16,507 nucleotides of DNA from Archangium sp. (GCA_016793585.1 JAEUJR010000579.1:1-16507); one strand, 5' to 3'; positions 1-7,428 are shown, counted from the first letter of the stretch. The notes: a model not told the origin generated them from the letters alone. Translations and numbers: made by a program.

Positions 1-193
1 CGGCAAGGCTGAGGTGAACGTGAAGCTCTCGCAGGCGCGCGCCGATGCCGTGAAGGCCGCGCTCGTGCAGCGGGGCGTCGAGGCGTCGCGGCTCGAGGCG
101 GTGGGCTACGGCAGCGAGAAGCCGCAGGACACGAACGACACGGCCGAAGGCCGCGAGGCGAACCGGCGCGTCGAGTTCACCATCGTGCCGTAG
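1..193 (+). CDS. OmpA-family peptidoglycan-binding protein, C-terminal fragment
   Basis: The window opens inside this gene; reading from base 2 gives 63 residues to a TAG stop at 191-193. The fragment is the second half of an OmpA-like (OmpA/MotB/Pal) domain: an 'LSQARADAVKAAL' helix, then 'RGVEASRL', 'GYGSEKP', and the family signature N-x-T-x-EGR-x-x-NRRVEF near the stop. In known members the Arg in the NRR segment, together with an Asp further upstream (outside the window), binds diaminopimelate in peptidoglycan. The protein therefore probably anchors an outer-membrane or periplasmic complex to the cell wall. Whether the missing N-terminus is a beta-barrel, a lipoprotein or a repeat protein cannot be seen. 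The next gene starts 93 bases downstream on the same strand and has its own promoter-like sequence, so cotranscription is uncertain. Confidence 0.9.
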   Translation, partial: GKAEVNVKLSQARADAVKAALVQRGVEASRLEAVGYGSEKPQDTNDTAEGREANRRVEFTIVP

Positions 194-194
194 C

Positions 195-235
195 CGCTCG
201 GCTCCTTGCCGCGCGTCGACTGAATCGGCCGAGCG
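195..235. repeat. 8-bp inverted repeat after the OmpA gene
   Basis: CGCTCGGC at 195-202 is exactly complementary to GCCGAGCG at 228-235, with a 25-base loop that is itself GC-rich. It starts two bases after the OmpA stop codon. There is no T-run after it, so it is not a canonical Rho-independent terminator. It could be an mRNA 3'-end stabilising hairpin or a chance pairing in GC-rich DNA. Confidence 0.35.
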
Positions 236-248
236 CCTCGAAGCGCGG

Positions 249-277
249 TTGAGTTCACGAGCTGCCCGTAAGACAGT
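249..277 (+). promoter_or_regulatory. Candidate promoter of the Gcr-like membrane protein operon
   Basis: TTGAGT at 249-254 (four of six matches to TTGACA) is followed after exactly 17 bases by GACAGT at 272-277 (three of six matches to TATAAT, including the key A at position 2 and final T). The predicted transcript start, about 284, lies only a few bases before the ATG at 287. No Shine-Dalgarno is present, so the mRNA would be nearly leaderless. Sequence match only. Confidence 0.35.
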
Positions 278-286
278 CGGCCTCCG

Positions 287-2329
287 ATGTCTGAGCTCGA
301 CCTGCTCGACAGGAGCACCTTCGTCACCCGCTTCGGCGCGAGCGACGTGCGCGAGCCCGTGCTGGGGCGGCTGCACCTGCTGTTGTCGTCGCAGCCCGAA
401 GGCGACCAGGACGCGGTCATCGAGTGGCTCGAAGACGTCGTGGGCTGGGTCTTCGAGCGCGGCAGCGTGCCGAGCCGGCGGCCGGGTGAAGCCGAACGTG
501 ACGCCCGCCTGCGCGTGCTGCTCGAGGTCTTCGACGAGGTGCCGAAGACGCGTGAAGGCGTGCGCGCGGTGCTGACGGCCCTGGTGCAGCGCGTGTCGTC
601 GACGTCGTTGCTGGGCCAGGTCGGGCTTCCGCGCCAGCCGGGCATGGGCCGTGAAATCATCACGCGGTTCTCGGACAACGTGATGCCGGCGCCGCCCGTG
701 GGCAACGACCTGGGCCGGTTGCTCGAGCGGCTCTTCACGCGGCGTGCGTCGGTGACGTGGTTTCTGGGGCTGTCGCAGCCGGTGCGCACGCGGCTCGAGC
801 GCGCGCTGGGCCTCGACCAGGCGCCCATCGACGCGATGATGCTCAAGGGCGCGAGAGAGGCCTCGCTCAACCTCGCGACGCAGGTGTCAGCCATCGGCTT
901 GCAGCCGCTCGTGCAGCAGGCGTCGGGGCTCGCACCGTCCGAGTCTCCCTTCGTGCGCCTCACCTCGCTGGTGCTGGCGCTGGTGAACGGCAGCGGCACG
1001 GCGGCGGGGGTCGACGCGTGCCTGCGTGACTGCCGTGAGGTGCTCAAGCTGGTGCACGACGGGCTCGACGAGACGGGCATCAGCCTCGACCTCGTCTTCG
1101 ACCTCGAGCGGGCGCGCGCGATGCTGGGCCGGCTCGAGCGGCTCGTCTCGGTGCTCAGCGACGACGAAGCCCGCCGCGAGGTCGCGTGGACGCAGCTCGA
1201 GAAGGAGTTGGTGACCGGCCTCATCGAGCAGAAGAGCCTCGCCTCGTTGTGGAAGTCGACGACGACGCTGCTCGCGCGCCGCATCGCCGAGCGCACCTCG
1301 AACTCTGGAGAGCACTACCTGACGAAGACGCGTGCCGAGCAGCACGGCATGTTCGACTCGGCCGCAGGTGGTGGCGCGCTCACCGCGTTGATGGTGATGC
1401 TCAAGTTCTTCATCTCGTGGGCGAAGCTGCCGCTGCTGCTCGACTCGGTCTTCGTCGGGCTCAACTACGCGTGGGGCTTCGTGGCGATGCAGTTCGCCCA
1501 CTTCTCGCTCGCGACGAAGCAGCCCTCGATGACGGCGGCCACGCTCGCGGGCGGTATCGAGGAGCACCAGGGCCAGGACGCGTCGCTCGACCCGCTCGTC
1601 GACCTCGTGGCGCGCGCCTCACGCACGCAGCTGGCGGCGCTCATCGGCAACGTCGGCACCGTCATTCCCGTGGCGGTGCTCATCGACGGCATCGCGCAGC
1701 TGACCGTGGGCCGGCACGTGCTCGACGCCGAGACGGCGAACAAGGTCGTCACCGTGCATCACCCCTTCACGAGCGGCACGCTGGTGTTCGCCGCGGCGAC
1801 GGGGGTGTGTCTGTGGCTCGCCTCCATCATCGCGGGTGCGGTCGAGAACTGGTTCGTCGTCAACGAGCTGTCAGGCGCGCTGGCGTCGAACCGCTGGCTG
1901 CGGCGGTTGGTGGGGCGTGAGAAGGCCCGCACCTTCTCGCAGCGGGCGATGACGCAGATCGCCGCGTTCGGTGGCAACGCGGGGTTCGGTCTGTTGCTGG
2001 GCTTCATGCCGTTGGGCTTCAAGCTGGTGGGCCTGCCGATGGAGGTGCGGCACGTCACCTTCGTGATGGGGCAGCTCACCTACGCGGGCCTGTTCCACGG
2101 CGCCGAGTTGGTGCGGGTGCCGGGCTTCGGCTGGGCGCTGCTCGCGGTGCCGATGGTGGCGAGCATCAACTTCGCGGTCAGCTTCACGCTGGCGCTGGTG
2201 GTCGCGCTGCGGTCGCGTGGGCTGGGCGTCGGAGCGCAGGTCTCGCTCGGTCGCGCGGTGTTGAAGCGACTCGTGCGCGACCCGAAGCCGTTCTTTCTCG
2301 CGCCGAAAGACGAAGGAGCCGCGCCATGA
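287..2329 (+). CDS. Polytopic membrane protein of the 'site-specific recombinase' Gcr family (PF10136-like)
   Basis: This 680-residue protein has a long helical, charged N-terminal half (about 1-355) and a membrane C-terminal half (about 360-645) with roughly six to seven hydrophobic segments. Hallmarks of the family annotated as site-specific recombinase (Gcr) are 'SAAGGGALTALM' at 358-369, 'GLNYAWGFV' at 391-399 and 'LATKQPSMTAATLA' at 408-421, followed by a late 'NFAVSFTLALVVALRSR' helix at 628-644. Full length fits the family. I see no serine- or tyrosine-recombinase catalytic motif, so the family name is probably misleading and the real role (an envelope membrane protein) is unknown. The start ATG lacks a Shine-Dalgarno but sits just behind a promoter-like sequence. 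The stop overlaps the start of the next gene (ATGA), so the two are translationally coupled. Confidence 0.85.
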   Translation: MSELDLLDRSTFVTRFGASDVREPVLGRLHLLLSSQPEGDQDAVIEWLEDVVGWVFERGSVPSRRPGEAERDARLRVLLEVFDEVPKTREGVRAVLTALVQRVSSTSLLGQVGLPRQPGMGREIITRFSDNVMPAPPVGNDLGRLLERLFTRRASVTWFLGLSQPVRTRLERALGLDQAPIDAMMLKGAREASLNLATQVSAIGLQPLVQQASGLAPSESPFVRLTSLVLALVNGSGTAAGVDACLRDCREVLKLVHDGLDETGISLDLVFDLERARAMLGRLERLVSVLSDDEARREVAWTQLEKELVTGLIEQKSLASLWKSTTTLLARRIAERTSNSGEHYLTKTRAEQHGMFDSAAGGGALTALMVMLKFFISWAKLPLLLDSVFVGLNYAWGFVAMQFAHFSLATKQPSMTAATLAGGIEEHQGQDASLDPLVDLVARASRTQLAALIGNVGTVIPVAVLIDGIAQLTVGRHVLDAETANKVVTVHHPFTSGTLVFAAATGVCLWLASIIAGAVENWFVVNELSGALASNRWLRRLVGREKARTFSQRAMTQIAAFGGNAGFGLLLGFMPLGFKLVGLPMEVRHVTFVMGQLTYAGLFHGAELVRVPGFGWALLAVPMVASINFAVSFTLALVVALRSRGLGVGAQVSLGRAVLKRLVRDPKPFFLAPKDEGAAP

Positions 2330-3192
2330 GACTCGTCTTCGCCGGGCTGCTGGTGGCGTCGTTCGCGTGGGCCGACGTACCGTCGCGGCCGCTGAAGGTG
2401 GGCTGCACCTTCGACGCCGACTGCGTGCTGACGACGTTCGAGGGGTGCTGCTCTGGCAACTGCTGTCCTCACACCTCGGCGTGGCTGCGCTCCGACCTCG
2501 AGCAACAGCAGCGACGGTGCGCGGTGATTGACTGCTCCGTGCCCGAGTGCACCTCGCCGTGCCCGAAGGTCGACGAAGGGCCGAAGGTCGCCGTGTGCGT
2601 GGCGGGGCGCTGTGAAGCCCACGACCGCCAGCCGCGCTCGAACCCCGACTTCTGCGCGAGTGACGCCGAGTGCGTGTCGTCGACGTTCGCCGGGTGCTGC
2701 GGCTCGTGTTGTCCGACGCAGCCGTTCGCGGTCACCAGAGCGCGCGCTGCGCTCGACTCGCAGAAGTGCCGTGCCATTCGATGTGCCGCGCCGTCGTGTG
2801 AAGGAATCGCGTGCGCGCAGGTGATGCCGTCGCCCATTCACCCTGTCTGCCGGGGCAATCGCTGCGTCGCCGAGCGGCCAGAGGTCGTCATTCCCCCGCC
2901 GCCTCCACCCGTCGAGTGCCGCGCTGACCGTGACTGCGGCGTCGACCTGAACCCGCCACCGACCAATGCCTGCTGGTCATCGCCGTGCGGGTGTTGTCCC
3001 ACGGCGCGCGCGGTGCCGGTCGAGCAGGTGCGGCCGCCGCCCGTACGGAGGTCACCGACGGGGCAGGGGACACCGTTCGGCCTCTCGCAGGGGAACTCGG
3101 CGAATGCGCCGTCGTGCGCGGCGTGCCCCGCTCCGGCGTCGTCGTTGACGGCAGCGTGCACGGGTGGTCGATGCGTGTTGCGCGGGCGCTGA
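2326..3192 (+). CDS. Secreted Cys-rich protein with three tandem 10-12-Cys repeats
   Basis: The 288-residue protein begins with a clear Sec signal peptide (MRLVFAGLLVASFAWA, cleavage likely before D17). The mature part holds 34 cysteines in three repeats at about 27-96, 110-180 and 198-283. Repeats 1 and 2 share the order C-x5-C-x7-CC-x2/3-CC-...-C-x4-C-x4-C-x3/4-C-...-C-x4-C. Repeat 3 is diverged, has 10 Cys and is set off by a Pro-rich linker (about 186-196). Even Cys counts per repeat suggest full disulphide bonding outside the cytoplasm. A strong Shine-Dalgarno (AAGGAG, about 2312-2317) and the 4-base overlap with the upstream membrane protein gene show coupled expression. The stop is 3 bases from the stop of a convergent gene. 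Function is not recognised; this type of Cys repeat is common in myxobacterial secreted proteins, so adhesion, binding or protease-inhibitor roles are only guesses. Confidence 0.85.
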   Translation: MRLVFAGLLVASFAWADVPSRPLKVGCTFDADCVLTTFEGCCSGNCCPHTSAWLRSDLEQQQRRCAVIDCSVPECTSPCPKVDEGPKVAVCVAGRCEAHDRQPRSNPDFCASDAECVSSTFAGCCGSCCPTQPFAVTRARAALDSQKCRAIRCAAPSCEGIACAQVMPSPIHPVCRGNRCVAERPEVVIPPPPPPVECRADRDCGVDLNPPPTNACWSSPCGCCPTARAVPVEQVRPPPVRRSPTGQGTPFGLSQGNSANAPSCAACPAPASSLTAACTGGRCVLRGR

Positions 3193-3195
3193 GCG

Positions 3196-4032
3196 CTACT
3201 CGCCCCACACGAAGCGCTGCGCCCGGCCACCGACGTAGCCCACCTTGCGCGCAATGCCGGCGAAGGCCGAGTTCGAGTCGTCGACGCGCACCGTGAGCCG
3301 CGGCAGTGACGACAGCAGAAATCGCGAAATCTGCCCGAGGCACAACGTCGCCACGCCCTTGCCGCGGAAGTCGGCCAGGGTGAACACGCCCTCGAGCTCG
3401 GCGCCGAACTGGGAGCGGCTGCCGATGTCGAGCTTGAAGATGAGCTTGCCGTTCTCTTCGAGCACGTAGGTGCGCTTCGTCATCACGCGCTGCTTCACGC
3501 GCAGCGCGAAGCCCTCGGCGTCGTCGGCGAGCGGGTCACGCTCGTGCATCTCCTTCACGCACGCGGCGGCCAGCGGTACCAGCTGTGGCAGGTCGGCTTC
3601 GGTGGCCACGCGCAGCAGCGGGTTCGTGAAGGGCCCCAGGTCGTCGGCCGACACCGAGTACAGGCGCTGCGTCTTCGAGAACTTCACCTGCGCGTTCAGG
3701 TTCTGCACCAGCACGTCGACGAGCATCTTCTCGCCGATGCACGACTTGAGCTGCACCGTCCCCGCCAGCGAGCGCGCGAGCTCGGTGATGGCGCCCAGTG
3801 GGCCGGCAGATGGAATGACGAGGCCACCCGAACCGCCGACGAAGATGACCGCGTTGAGCTCGCCTTCGGTGAAGCGCCCGTGAAACGCGAAGGGCGCGCG
3901 CGCCGGGTCGCAGACGACGCCGAACTCCTCGAGCACGCCGAGCAGGTACAGGTTGTGGGTCGGGTCCTTCGCGAGGAGCTGTTTGAGCGCCTCGAGGTGC
4001 TTCGGCCCGAGCTGCTCGATGGTGTGCCGCAT
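3196..4032 (-). CDS. GNAT-family N-acetyltransferase with N-terminal DUF4081-like domain
   Basis: The 278-residue protein has two parts. Residues about 1-125 resemble the DUF4081 domain that precedes GNAT domains in other bacteria ('DPTHNLYLLGVLEEFG' near 23-38). Residues about 138-278 form a GNAT fold: 'LRVATEADLPQLVPLAAACVKE', the strand 'LEGVFTLADFRGKGVA' at 213-228 with the acetyl-CoA pyrophosphate loop RGKGVA at 223-228, and the late 'DDSNSAFAGIARKVGYV' at 251-267. It would transfer an acetyl group from acetyl-CoA to an amine; the substrate cannot be inferred. The ATG lies 23 bases after the previous gene in the same direction, with a good -10-like sequence just upstream, so it may be transcribed both from the operon and by its own promoter. 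There is no Shine-Dalgarno. Confidence 0.88.
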   Translation of the reverse strand: MRHTIEQLGPKHLEALKQLLAKDPTHNLYLLGVLEEFGVVCDPARAPFAFHGRFTEGELNAVIFVGGSGGLVIPSAGPLGAITELARSLAGTVQLKSCIGEKMLVDVLVQNLNAQVKFSKTQRLYSVSADDLGPFTNPLLRVATEADLPQLVPLAAACVKEMHERDPLADDAEGFALRVKQRVMTKRTYVLEENGKLIFKLDIGSRSQFGAELEGVFTLADFRGKGVATLCLGQISRFLLSSLPRLTVRVDDSNSAFAGIARKVGYVGGRAQRFVWGE

Positions 4033-4046
4033 CGGAAGGGACTCGG

Positions 4047-4076
4047 ACTGTACCGTCAGTCGCGCGACGGGTCGAA
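4047..4076 (-). promoter_or_regulatory. Candidate promoter of the GNAT gene
   Basis: Reading the minus strand, TACAGT (4052 to 4047; four of six TATAAT matches) stands 14 bases before the GNAT start codon. TTCGAC (4076 to 4071) lies 18 bases further upstream as a weak -35. The element overlaps the last codons of the preceding gene. The predicted leader is only about 8 bases. Confidence 0.35.
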
Positions 4077-4553
4077 GATGAAGGTGTGAATCGCCGGCTG
4101 AAACGTCTCGGCGCCGGTCGGAGCGAAACGCACCTCGTCGAACACGTCCTCCACGCAGGCGGCGACGAGCGGGTTGGTGAGCCCGGGCACGTGCACGTCG
4201 GCGAAGCCTCCATCGGCCGTCGGCGTGAAGCGCACCTCGAGGCGTTGTGGCGACTTCAGGTGGGCGCGCTCGTCACGGAAGCAGAGCATCACCTCGGGCG
4301 TCACGGCGGCGAGCGGAGCGGCGAGCGCCTTCGGCACCGAGACGACGAGGGCTTCCGGCAGCCCCGCGTCGACGACGGCAGCCACCAAGGCCACCGATGG
4401 CGCCACAGGCGCGACGATGACCTCAGGCTTCGACGGCGCGACGACAGCGGGCGGCTGCGCTGGCGGCTCCCGCACGAAGAGCAGGCCCAGCGCGACCAGC
4501 ACGCCAAAAGGCACGAGCACCCCGAGAATGATGAGCAGCTCGCGTCGCATCAC
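4056..4553 (-). CDS. One-TM protein with AgmX/PglI-type C-terminal domain
   Basis: The 165-residue protein has a short basic N-terminus (MMRRE), one transmembrane helix (about 6-27), an Ala/Pro/Val-rich periplasmic linker (about 29-85) and a compact C-terminal domain (about 86-162). That domain has the layout of the AgmX/PglI C-terminal family seen in myxobacteria: Cys near its start (C91, 'VMLCFRDE'), a strand 'LEVRFTPTADGGFADVHVPG', a second Cys in 'LVAACVEDVFDEVRFAP' (C133), and a final 'HTFIFDP' strand. The two Cys may form a disulphide. The topology is TonB-like, and the domain is known from gliding-motility and energy-transducer-like proteins, but no partner is visible here. GTG at 4553 overlaps the gluQ stop (GTGA); the ATG at 4550, also overlapping the stop (TGATG), is an equally good start. 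Translationally coupled to gluQ. Confidence 0.78.
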   Translation of the reverse strand: MMRRELLIILGVLVPFGVLVALGLLFVREPPAQPPAVVAPSKPEVIVAPVAPSVALVAAVVDAGLPEALVVSVPKALAAPLAAVTPEVMLCFRDERAHLKSPQRLEVRFTPTADGGFADVHVPGLTNPLVAACVEDVFDEVRFAPTGAETFQPAIHTFIFDPSRD

Positions 4554-5473
4554 CGCACCAGGGCCAGCAGCTCGTCGTCGTGCACCACCGTCGGCTCACG
4601 GCGAACGTGCGCCAGGGAGAAGCCGCGGACGAGCTCCTTCGCCGTCACCGGAGCGCCGTCGCCGAGCCCGCTCCACTTCGCGAGCAGCCCGATGATGGCC
4701 TCGGCCGAGACGCCGCGCTCCCGCAGGCCCGCAGCCGTCGTCGCACCGTCACGCTTGGCGAGCCGTCTGCCGTCGGCCTGCAGCAGCAGCGGCACATGGG
4801 CGTACGAGGGAATGGGCAGCTGGAGCGCGTCGAGCAGCTGCAGCTGGCGTGGCGTGGAGGAGAGCAGGTCGTCTCCGCGCAGCACCCGCGTCACCCCGCT
4901 CGCCGCGTCATCGACGACGACGGCCAGCTGGTAGCTCGCCACGCCGTCTGAGCGCTGCACGATGAAGTCTCCAACCGCGTGCTCGACGTCTTGCTCGAAG
5001 GGGCCGGCCAGCTCGTCGATGAAGCGCACCACGCCGGGCTCCACGCGAAACCGCACGCTCGGCTGCCGCCCTGGTTTGGGGCTCGCGCCGGTGCGACACG
5101 TGCCCGGGTACACCGGGCCCTCTTCGCCGACGTGGGGCGCCGACGCGGCGCGCGCCACCTCGGCCCTCGAGCACGTGCACTCGTACGCGCGCCCCTGAGC
5201 CCGAAGCTGCTCGAGCGCGTCGCGGTAGACGTCGCTGCGCCGAGACTGATGGAGCACCTCTCCATCCCAATCCAACCCGAGGAACTCGAGGTCTTCGAAG
5301 ATGCCGTCGACGTGCTCGCGCTTCGAGCGGTCGGGGTCGAGGTCTTCGATGCGCAGCAGAAACCGGCCGCCGCGCGCACGAACGTCGAGCCACCCGAGCA
5401 GGGCGCTGCGCAGGTTCCCGAGGTGCAGCCGTCCCGTCGGGCTCGGCGCGAACCGGCCGACGGGAGAGGTCAC
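4550..5473 (-). CDS. gluQ: Glutamyl-Q tRNA(Asp) synthetase
   Basis: The 307-residue protein is a truncated glutamyl-tRNA synthetase paralogue lacking the anticodon-binding domain. It charges glutamate onto the queuosine base of tRNA(Asp) (forming GluQ) in the cytoplasm. Visible motifs are the class I 'FAPSPTGRLHLGNLRSAL' with HLGN at 17-20, 'RIEDLDPDR' at 41-49, the Zn-binding set C99-x-C101 ... Y122-x3-C126 typical of GluQ-RS, 'DDAASGVTRVLRGDDLLSSTPRQ' at 188-210, and a KMSKS equivalent 'RRLAKRDGAT' at 236-245. Length matches the family (about 290-310) rather than GltX (about 470). The start is GTG, overlapping the stop of the PEGA gene by four bases (GTGA). Its stop overlaps the next gene. 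It is unusual in being sandwiched between two periplasmic-protein genes. Any tRNA queuosine genes lie elsewhere. Confidence 0.93.
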   Translation of the reverse strand: MTSPVGRFAPSPTGRLHLGNLRSALLGWLDVRARGGRFLLRIEDLDPDRSKREHVDGIFEDLEFLGLDWDGEVLHQSRRSDVYRDALEQLRAQGRAYECTCSRAEVARAASAPHVGEEGPVYPGTCRTGASPKPGRQPSVRFRVEPGVVRFIDELAGPFEQDVEHAVGDFIVQRSDGVASYQLAVVVDDAASGVTRVLRGDDLLSSTPRQLQLLDALQLPIPSYAHVPLLLQADGRRLAKRDGATTAAGLRERGVSAEAIIGLLAKWSGLGDGAPVTAKELVRGFSLAHVRREPTVVHDDELLALVR

Positions 5474-6723
5474 TTCTTCTTGAGCGGCGCGCGGGGACCG
5501 AGGGGCTTGCGGGGGCCGTCTTCTTTGCCCGGCTCCTTGCCGCCACCTTCGAGGCCTTCGAGCGCGTCGGCCGCCGCGGCCTTGCCCGGCACCACGCCGT
5601 ACTTCACCTCGGCCACCTTCGCCGACTGACCGACGAGGTCGAACGAGACGCTGGCGGGCACCTTCACCGATTCGCCCGTCTGCGCGCCCTTCTTCGCGAC
5701 CTCTCCGGCGAGGTTGTAGAACTCCATGCCGGCGTTCAGCAGCTCGGCGTCGAAGGTGGCGCGCGGCAGGCGGCGCACTTCGTTGGCCGACACCGCGTAG
5801 ACGAAGCTGTCGAGGATGAGGCCCTTGCCGACCTTCGTCGACAGGCCGCCGAAGATGAGCAGGTCGGCGTTGGTTGCCCCGGCGTACTCCTTCGCCGCGG
5901 TGAGGGCGTCGGGGTCGATCTTGTTCTGCGCGACGGCCGAGAGCAGGCGCGACTCCGGGTCCTTCGAGGCGCTGGTGGCGCGCACGTTGGCCTGCTTGCC
6001 CGACGAGACCTCGACGACGCCGCCCTGCAGCTCGCCGTTCGGCAGCGCTGCGCGCCAGAAGTGGAGCCCGGGAGGAACGTCTTTCACGGTGAGCGGCGAG
6101 GAGCCCAGCGGCAGGCCATCGACGAGAATGGCGGCGTTGCCAGGCGTCGACTCGACGACGAGCTGGCCCTTGCTGCTCTCCTTCACGGCCTTGCGGGTTT
6201 CGGTGACGACGCGCGCGAAGAGGGCCGAGGTGGCGGCGAGGGGCAGGTCGCGATCGGGCGCGAGGGAGAGCGCGGTGGTGAGGCTCTTGAGGCCCTCTTC
6301 GTCGCGGCCGGTGTTGTACTGAACGGCCGAGAGCAGCGCGTACGCGTCGACGACCTCGGCGATGTCGGTGATGGCCGCGGCGTTCTTCTGAAACAGCCCG
6401 ATGGCCTTCGTCAGCTCTTCGTCGGCGAGGCGGAACTTCTTCTTGCCCCGCAGCTCCTTCGCGTCGTCGACGGCTTTGCGGGCTTCGGCGAGCGCGTCGT
6501 TCGCGACGTCGGCTTCCTTCTTCTTCGCCTCGACGAGGTCGAACTTCTCGGCGCTCTTGAACTCCTGGCTCAGCATGCCGACGGCCTTGATGCTGGCGCG
6601 CGGGTTCACGTCGGCCGACAACAGGGCGAACGGCACCACCGAGAGCTTCTGCTTCCCGTCGCCTTCCTGGGCGAGGGCAGGCAGGGCGAGGAGCAGGGTG
6701 AGAGCAGGGGTCAAGCGACGCAT
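5470..6723 (-). CDS. Periplasmic PEGA-domain protein
   Basis: I place the start at 6723, where ATG follows AGGAG by seven bases and opens a signal peptide (MRRLTPALTLLLALPALA). A longer reading from 6795 has no such support. The 417-residue protein then has a strand-helix region 'KLSVVPFALLSADVNP...' (about 26-65) that recalls CsgG/TolB-like modules, a long Lys/Ala helical region with TPR-like character (about 66-185), a PEGA domain (about 187-250, 'GQLVVESTPGNAAILVDG' and 'PLTVKDVPPGLH'), an alpha/beta part (about 255-345), and a Gly/Pro/Lys-rich tail ending in KKK. PEGA domains are found in cell-surface proteins and often sit on TPR-like envelope proteins; the exact function is unknown. The gene heads the PEGA-gluQ-AgmX-like operon. 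The 138 bases before it hold no other gene I can support. Confidence 0.85.
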   Translation of the reverse strand: MRRLTPALTLLLALPALAQEGDGKQKLSVVPFALLSADVNPRASIKAVGMLSQEFKSAEKFDLVEAKKKEADVANDALAEARKAVDDAKELRGKKKFRLADEELTKAIGLFQKNAAAITDIAEVVDAYALLSAVQYNTGRDEEGLKSLTTALSLAPDRDLPLAATSALFARVVTETRKAVKESSKGQLVVESTPGNAAILVDGLPLGSSPLTVKDVPPGLHFWRAALPNGELQGGVVEVSSGKQANVRATSASKDPESRLLSAVAQNKIDPDALTAAKEYAGATNADLLIFGGLSTKVGKGLILDSFVYAVSANEVRRLPRATFDAELLNAGMEFYNLAGEVAKKGAQTGESVKVPASVSFDLVGQSAKVAEVKYGVVPGKAAAADALEGLEGGGKEPGKEDGPRKPLGPRAPLKKK

Positions 6724-6861
6724 GCCCGGGCTCCTACACGACTTTGGTGGGGCCATGCACGCGGAACGGCTGATCAACCCGGCGGGGTGGCGCATGCGGG
6801 TCGAACGTCTCGAACGGGCCGTCTGTTCAGTCGCCGCGCCTGCACGAACTGGGAGGCCGTC

Positions 6862-7428
6862 TCAGACGAAGAGGTCGTTCACCTTGATGGTGACCCGCGG
6901 CGCGATGGTGGAGGTGACTGTCTTGCCGCGCCCAAAGCGGTGAACGCGCTGGTACCGGCCCTTCTTCGGTTCGAGGTGCACGACGATCTTCGCGTTCTTG
7001 AGGTCGACCACCCAGTACTCGGGCAGGCGAGCGGCGGCGTAGAGGTCAGCCTTGAGGCCGAGATCGAAGGTGCGACTGGAGTCGGAGACCTCGATGATCA
7101 ACGGCGAGCTGGAGGGATGGTCAGCGCCCGGGTCCGTGTCTTTCTCGGACACCACGGCGAGGTCGGGCTCAGGCTCCGAGCGCTCCGACAGCGCCAGCGG
7201 CAAGCCGACTCGAATGATGCGGGAGTCTCCCAGCTGGAGGCTCAGGAGCTGATTCAACTTCCCGACGACGAACGCGTGAGGCGGCCCCATCGACGTCATG
7301 GTGACGATGACTCCGTCGATGAGTTGCACCTTCTTGCCGGTGAACGCGCCCGCGTCGGAGAGCTGATGGTACGCGGCTCGATCGAGGCGGTGGACCTCGA
7401 AGGGCTGGACTTCAGCGATGGTCAACAT
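6862..7428 (-). CDS. Uma2-family endonuclease-like protein (DUF820)
   Basis: The 188-residue protein matches the Uma2/DUF820 family, a restriction-endonuclease-like fold common in cyanobacteria and myxobacteria, often in many copies. Visible marks are 'VQLIDGVIVTMTSMGPPHA' (34-52), 'EPDLAVVS' with the P-D pair at 88-89, 'PLIIEVSDSS' with E113, K126 in 'LKADLYAAARLPEYWVVDL' (125-143), and a normal full length. D89, E113 and K126 form the expected PD-(D/E)xK-type site. The first acidic residue usual in 'ELIDGE' is replaced (Q35, and V40 at the end of the motif), which may affect metal binding. Biological role in the family is not settled. It stands 48 bases after the small Cys protein gene and 138 bases before the PEGA gene. 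No clear Shine-Dalgarno is present. Confidence 0.85.
   Translation of the reverse strand: MLTIAEVQPFEVHRLDRAAYHQLSDAGAFTGKKVQLIDGVIVTMTSMGPPHAFVVGKLNQLLSLQLGDSRIIRVGLPLALSERSEPEPDLAVVSEKDTDPGADHPSSSPLIIEVSDSSRTFDLGLKADLYAAARLPEYWVVDLKNAKIVVHLEPKKGRYQRVHRFGRGKTVTSTIAPRVTIKVNDLFV

Noticed and set aside
195..235. Intrinsic terminator after the OmpA gene
   Set aside because: The hairpin has a 25-base loop and no T-run; listed only as an inverted repeat.
106..1296. Long minus-strand frame (396 codons) antisense to the OmpA end and Gcr-like gene
   Set aside because: Arg/Ser-rich, low-complexity composition typical of antisense frames in GC-rich DNA; no ribosome site or domain, and the opposite strand has a clear family match.
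287..2329. True mobile-element recombinase or integrase
   Set aside because: The family name says recombinase, but the sequence is a membrane protein without tyrosine or serine recombinase motifs and there are no attachment-site repeats nearby.
6801..6816. TCGAACG direct repeat (two copies, 9-base period) upstream of the PEGA gene
   Set aside because: Only two short copies made of common GC-rich words; no reason to call an operator.
6754..6943. Possible small plus-strand gene (starting MHAERLINPAGWRM) in the gap before the PEGA gene
   Set aside because: No ribosome site, it runs into the 3' end of the Uma2 gene in antisense, and the composition turns Arg/Ser/Thr-rich; not supported.
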